64,000 bases of DNA from Halobaculum litoreum. Lineage in GTDB: Archaea > Halobacteriota > Halobacteria > Halobacteriales > Haloferacaceae. Each line of letters opens with the position of its first letter. Position 1 is the first letter of the stretch. The notes beneath the pieces are model-generated. The model worked only from the letters and a program-made list of their open reading frames with translations. It was not told the origin of the DNA and did not search any database. This document shows positions 60,590 to 64,000 of the stretch, piece by piece. The translations under genes were made by a program, and so were the position numbers. The stretch spans positions 1,922,001 to 1,986,000 of the forward strand of contig NZ_CP126156.1 in NCBI RefSeq assembly GCF_030127125.1, written 5' to 3'.

Positions 60590-61270
60590 TCACGCCAGTT
60601 CGTCGGCGACGCGCGCGAGCCCGTCGACGGTGAGGGTCGGCTCGACGCCGATCCGTTCGAACGGGTCGTTGGCGCGGTCGACCCACGCGGTCGCCATCCC
60701 CGCCGACCCCGCGCCCGCGACGTCCCACGCGTTCCCGGAGACGAGCCGACAGTCGCCGATGGGGGTGTCGGTGCGGGCGGCCGCGTTCTCGTACACCGCC
60801 GGGTTCGGCTTGAACGTCGACACCTCGTCGGCGCTGATCACGTCGTCGAGGTGCGGCGCGAGCCCCGCGTTGTCGGCGAGCGTCTCCAGCATCTCCGGGT
60901 TGCCGTTCGAGAGGACGGTGACGGTGTGACCCGCGTCCGAGAGCCGCGTCAGCGTCTCGACGGCGTCCGGGTACGGGTCGAGGTGGTTGTACGAGTCGCG
61001 GATCCGCGCGCGGGTCGCGTCGTCGGCCGCGACGCCCCACTGGGCGAGCGCGTAGTCGAGCGCGTCGGCGGTCACCTCCCGGAACGGCCGGTACGCCTCC
61101 ATCAGCGCCGACTGGTAGGAGTACTGCAGCTGCTTCGCCCGCCACGTCTCGTCGATCCGCGAGACGAGCGCGTCGCTGGCGTCCAGTTCGGCCGCGAGGG
61201 TGCCGGTCACGCTGCCCGTGTCACACAGCGTCCCGTACATGTCGAAACACAGCGTCTCCGTCTCGGACAT
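60590..61270 (-). CDS. HAD family hydrolase (2-haloacid dehalogenase type II-like)
   Basis: 226 residues. ATG 61270 gives TETLCFDMYGTLCDTGSVTGTLAAEL (nucleophile Asp in FDMYGTL). Motif II is VTVLSNGNPEML, Lys motif VSTFKPNPAVYENAA, and motif IV RLVSGNAWDVAGAGSAGMATAWVDR. These match type II 2-haloacid dehalogenases, which hydrolyse C-halogen bonds of small acids, though many relatives are phosphatases. The gene precedes livK on the same strand. Confidence 0.88.
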   Translation of the reverse strand: MSETETLCFDMYGTLCDTGSVTGTLAAELDASDALVSRIDETWRAKQLQYSYQSALMEAYRPFREVTADALDYALAQWGVAADDATRARIRDSYNHLDPYPDAVETLTRLSDAGHTVTVLSNGNPEMLETLADNAGLAPHLDDVISADEVSTFKPNPAVYENAAARTDTPIGDCRLVSGNAWDVAGAGSAGMATAWVDRANDPFERIGVEPTLTVDGLARVADELA

Positions 61271-61413
61271 GCCCGCCCGATCCACGGCGTGGCTGATAGT
61301 ACCATGGGAGGCGGCGAGCCGGCGACGCGACCGCCCGGTTAGGCGCCGACGAACCGGCGCGGGCGTCGGTAAGCGCCAGCGTGGTTAAGTGGCTGTCCGC
61401 GGTACGTTGTCAC

Positions 61414-62166
61414 ATGGATCTGCGAGACGCGACGACCGAGGACGTGGACGGCATCCGGGAGACCGCGCAGGCGTCGTTGACCGCCTCGTACGGGCACGCC
61501 CTCTCGGGGGACCTCATCGCCGGCGCCGTCGAGACGTGGTACGACGCCGAGGAGGTGGCCGAGAACCTCGCGGGCGACGACGCGGTGTTCGTGGTCGCCG
61601 TCGAGGACGGCGAGGTGGTCGGCTTCGTCCAGAGTTACCTGGTCGAGCGCCGCGAGCCGGTCGGCGAACTCGACTGGCTGCACGTCCACCCGGACCACCG
61701 CGGCAAGGGGATCGGCGACGACCTGCTCCACCGCGCCGAGACGGAGCTGTTGGAGCGGGGCGCCGAGCGCATCGAGGGGCGCGTGCTCGCGGCCAACGAG
61801 TCGGGCGCGGAGTTCTACGAGGGGGAGGGGTTCTCGAAGATCGGCGAGCGGACCGTCGAGATCGGCGGCGAGCCGTTCGTCGAGCAGGTGTTCGCCCGCT
61901 TCCCCACCGGCGGCGAGCAGGTGTTGACCGAGGCACGCGTCACCGAGGACGGCGAGCAGGTGTACGTCGCCTACGACGAGGCCGACCGCGCCTCGCTGGC
62001 GCCGTTCTACGCGACGTACGCCGACCGCGAGCGCACCGAGCGCATGGGGTACATCTGCGGCAACTGCGAGGGCGTCCACGTCACGGTCGACACGATGGAC
62101 CGCGTGCAGTGCAACGACTGCGGCAACAAGCGGAAGGCGAGCCGCTGGGACGCGGCGTACCTGTAA
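61414..62166 (+). CDS. GNAT acetyltransferase fused to a C-terminal zinc ribbon
   Basis: 250 residues. Residues 1-160 are a GNAT fold: MDLRDATTEDVDGIRETAQASL and LDWLHVHPDHRGKGIGDDLLHRAETELLERG (acetyl-CoA loop RGKGIG). A linking domain follows. The end MGYICGNCEGVHVTVDTMDRVQCNDCGNKRKASRWDAAYL has two Cys pairs (CGNC, CNDC) that should bind zinc. The ribbon may recognise nucleic acid or a protein target. The domain order suggests acetylation of a bound macromolecule, but the substrate is unknown. Confidence 0.85.
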   Translation: MDLRDATTEDVDGIRETAQASLTASYGHALSGDLIAGAVETWYDAEEVAENLAGDDAVFVVAVEDGEVVGFVQSYLVERREPVGELDWLHVHPDHRGKGIGDDLLHRAETELLERGAERIEGRVLAANESGAEFYEGEGFSKIGERTVEIGGEPFVEQVFARFPTGGEQVLTEARVTEDGEQVYVAYDEADRASLAPFYATYADRERTERMGYICGNCEGVHVTVDTMDRVQCNDCGNKRKASRWDAAYL

Positions 62167-62253
62167 CGACGGCGCCGCCGTCGGCCCGAGGGCGGTCTCA
62201 CGCGCGATACTGCGAGGGCCGCAGTTAAGTCGGGGGCCCGGCGTGACTCACAC

Positions 62254-63108
62254 ATGGACGGACGCGTGCTCGCCGTCGTCGGCGCGAAGGGGGGCGTCGG
62301 CAAGACGACGACGAGCCTCAACCTCGCCGCCGCGCTCGCCGAGGACGGCCGCGCCGTCGCGGTCGTCGAGGCGGACCTGGCGATGGCGAACGCGGTGGAC
62401 TTCCTCGACATCCGCGTCAACGGCGGCCGGACCCTCCACGACGTGCTGGCCGGCGGCGCGGGCGTCTCGGACGCCACCTACCCCGCCCCCGGCGGCTTCG
62501 ACGTGGTGCCCAGCGGCGTCGACCTCGACGGGTTCGTGCAGTCGGACCTCGACCGCTTCCCGTCGGCCATGGAGGCGCTGAAGGCACGCTACGACGCCGT
62601 GCTGGTCGACACCGCCGCCGGCGTCAGCCGCGAGACGGTGGTGCCGATGTCGGGCGCGGACGCCTCGGTGTTGGTGTCGACCCCGCGGGTCGCCTCCATC
62701 CGCGACGCCTCGAAGACGATGACCGTCGCCGACCGCGCCGACGCCCCCGTCGGCGGCGTCGTCCTCACGAAGTCCGGCACCGGGCGGTCGCCGCCGGCGG
62801 ACCGCATCGCGGGGTTCCTCGACACCGAGTTGTTGGGGCACGTCCCCCACGACGAGGCCATCCCGAAGGCACAGGACGCCGGCCAGGCGGCCGTCTCCTA
62901 CCGCCCGCACAGCGACGCCGCGACCGCGTACCGCGAGGTCGCGGCGGCCCTGCGCAAGCGCCCGGACATGCTCGGGATGACCGTCACCGCCGACACCGGC
63001 GGGTTCCGCTTCGGCGGCGACGACGACGCCGGCGCGTTCGCCGACGGCGGGAGCGGACGCGGGGCGGACGGCGCGGGCGCCGACGGCTTCACCAACCCGT
63101 TCGGCTGA
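62254..63108 (+). CDS. MinD/ParA-like P-loop ATPase
   Basis: 284 residues. Deviant Walker A in VVGAKGGVGKTTTSLNLAAALAEDG (KGGVGKTT), switch segments VVEADLAMANAVDFLDI, VLVDTAAGVSRETVV and a C-terminal Ala-rich tail without the amphipathic targeting helix of typical MinD. Haloarchaea carry several MinD paralogues with roles in positioning surface and motility structures. Single gene; its function is not set by context. A second, acidic Gly-rich region ends the protein. Confidence 0.92.
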   Translation: MDGRVLAVVGAKGGVGKTTTSLNLAAALAEDGRAVAVVEADLAMANAVDFLDIRVNGGRTLHDVLAGGAGVSDATYPAPGGFDVVPSGVDLDGFVQSDLDRFPSAMEALKARYDAVLVDTAAGVSRETVVPMSGADASVLVSTPRVASIRDASKTMTVADRADAPVGGVVLTKSGTGRSPPADRIAGFLDTELLGHVPHDEAIPKAQDAGQAAVSYRPHSDAATAYREVAAALRKRPDMLGMTVTADTGGFRFGGDDDAGAFADGGSGRGADGAGADGFTNPFG

Positions 63109-63172
63109 CGCGCGCGCTCGCGCCGTCCGGCCGACCGCAACGACTACCGTCGAGCGACCGCCCCACGTTCGC

Positions 63173-64000
63173 ATGGACGAGGCGACGCGAGCGACCGTCG
63201 AGGCGTGGGCCGGCCGTGCCGTCGCGGGCGCGACACCCCTCGACGGCGGCGAGGTCGGCACGGTCCACCGCGTGACCCTCGCGGACGGCCGCCGGGTCGT
63301 CGTCAAGACGGGGCCGACCGAGCCGGCGGTCGAGGCCGGGATGCTCCGCCACCTCGCCGACGAGGTCGGGCTCCGGGTGCCCGACGTGTTGCACGCGGGC
63401 GACGGCGTCCTCGTGGTGGCGTACGTCGACGGGGACGACGACGCCGAGGTGACGCCCGCGGTCGAGCGCGACCTCGCCGACCGCCTCGCGGCGCTCCACG
63501 CCACGACCGCCGACGCGTTCGGCTTCCCGTTCGACACGCTCACCGGCCCGTACGCGCAGCCGAACCCGTGGACCGACGCGTGGCCCGCGTTCTTCGCCGA
63601 CCACCGACTCGCGCACGCCGCCGAGCGCGCCCGCGACGAGGGCGTGTTGCCCGGGGCGGACCGCGAGCGGGTGCGAGCGCTCGTCGAAGACCTGCCCGCG
63701 CTGTTGGACCACGACCCGACCCCCGCGCTGGTCCACGGCGACGTGTGGGCGGGGAACGTCCTCGTCGACGACGACCGCGTCGCGGCGTTCGTCGACCCGG
63801 CGTGCTACTACGCCGACCCGGAGGTGGAACTGGCGTACGTCGCGTGGACGGAGACGGGCGGCGACGCGTTCCGCGAGCGCTACGCGGCGGTCGCCGGCCT
63901 CGCCGACGGCCACGACGAGCGCGCGCCGGCGTACCGGCTGTACCCGCTGCTCACGCACCTGCGCTACTTCGGCGACGAGTACCTCGCCGAGGTCCGGGCG
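63173..64000 (+). CDS. Fructosamine kinase (ketosamine-3-kinase) family protein, 3' partial
   Basis: 276 codons before the window ends. It starts MDEATRATVEAWAGRAVAGATPLDGGEVGTVHRVTLADGRRVVVKTG (ATP-loop and Lys), with ALVHGDVWAGNVLVDDDRVAAFVDPACYYADPEVELAYV, the phosphotransferase catalytic HGDxWxxN and metal-binding DP segment characteristic of fructosamine kinases. The family phosphorylates sugar adducts on proteins so they fall off (repair of glycation). The frame runs through 64000 without stop. Confidence 0.92.
   Translation, partial: MDEATRATVEAWAGRAVAGATPLDGGEVGTVHRVTLADGRRVVVKTGPTEPAVEAGMLRHLADEVGLRVPDVLHAGDGVLVVAYVDGDDDAEVTPAVERDLADRLAALHATTADAFGFPFDTLTGPYAQPNPWTDAWPAFFADHRLAHAAERARDEGVLPGADRERVRALVEDLPALLDHDPTPALVHGDVWAGNVLVDDDRVAAFVDPACYYADPEVELAYVAWTETGGDAFRERYAAVAGLADGHDERAPAYRLYPLLTHLRYFGDEYLAEVRA

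Overview
The window is a GC-rich (about 70% by eye) haloarchaeal chromosome segment. The evidence is the acidic proteome, haloarchaeal S-layer glycoprotein with its typical signal peptide and PGF-CTERM tail, archaeosortase A, archaeal Gar1, SRP19, Trm5 and DphB, GatB, and an archaeal-type cobamide salvage operon (CobY, CbiZ, CbiP, TIGR00303-type CobT). Halorubrum or a close relative is my best guess. I recall that Halorubrum sp. PV6 has been reported to carry an N-formylated legionaminic acid in its N-glycan, and the sugar locus here would fit that.

Layout. 1-3.2 kb: end of a metal ABC permease, an exported protein, a MATE exporter. 3.2-7 kb (minus): two lipoproteins, gatB, gar1-srp19, a SHOCT membrane protein. 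7-18.8 kb: cobamide uptake and salvage, with btuF divergent from btuC-btuD, then cobT, HAD hydrolase, cbiB, cobS, cobY, cobD, cbiZ, cobA and cbiP, mostly with overlapping starts and stops. 18.8-24.5 kb: trm5, tRNA-Thr(CGU), an M48 protease, an ATP-grasp enzyme, an MscS-type channel, dphB. 24.5-44.2 kb: a cell-surface island with artA, the S-layer glycoprotein, sugar-nucleotide genes (a broken nucleotidyltransferase, glmS, glmU-like), and a full nonulosonic (legionaminic/sialic-type) acid set with an N-formyltransferase, a NeuD-type acyltransferase, a PIG-L deacetylase and an orphan glycosyltransferase-like protein. 44.3-50.5 kb: small zinc ribbon, VOC protein, lipoprotein, unknowns, Drg-type GTPase. 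50.5-54.3 kb: cytochrome oxidase subunit I with small membrane proteins, then UspA. 54.4-60.4 kb (minus): a branched-chain amino-acid type ABC transporter (livKHMGF order) with a thioredoxin-fold protein. 60.5-64 kb: HAD hydrolase, GNAT-zinc ribbon protein, MinD-like ATPase, and a fructosamine-kinase-type protein cut by the window end.

The most interesting region is the surface island. It appears to hold the main surface protein, the enzyme that anchors it, and a pathway to build an activated nine-carbon acidic sugar with possible acetyl-to-formyl exchange. The main caution is sequence quality or gene decay: nine clean frameshifts, all equal to loss of one base and mostly next to G/C runs, break otherwise well-conserved genes, seven of them between 10.0 and 15.6 kb. 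A tenth gene (29.1-30.4 kb) has an in-frame TAG where a Trp codon is expected.
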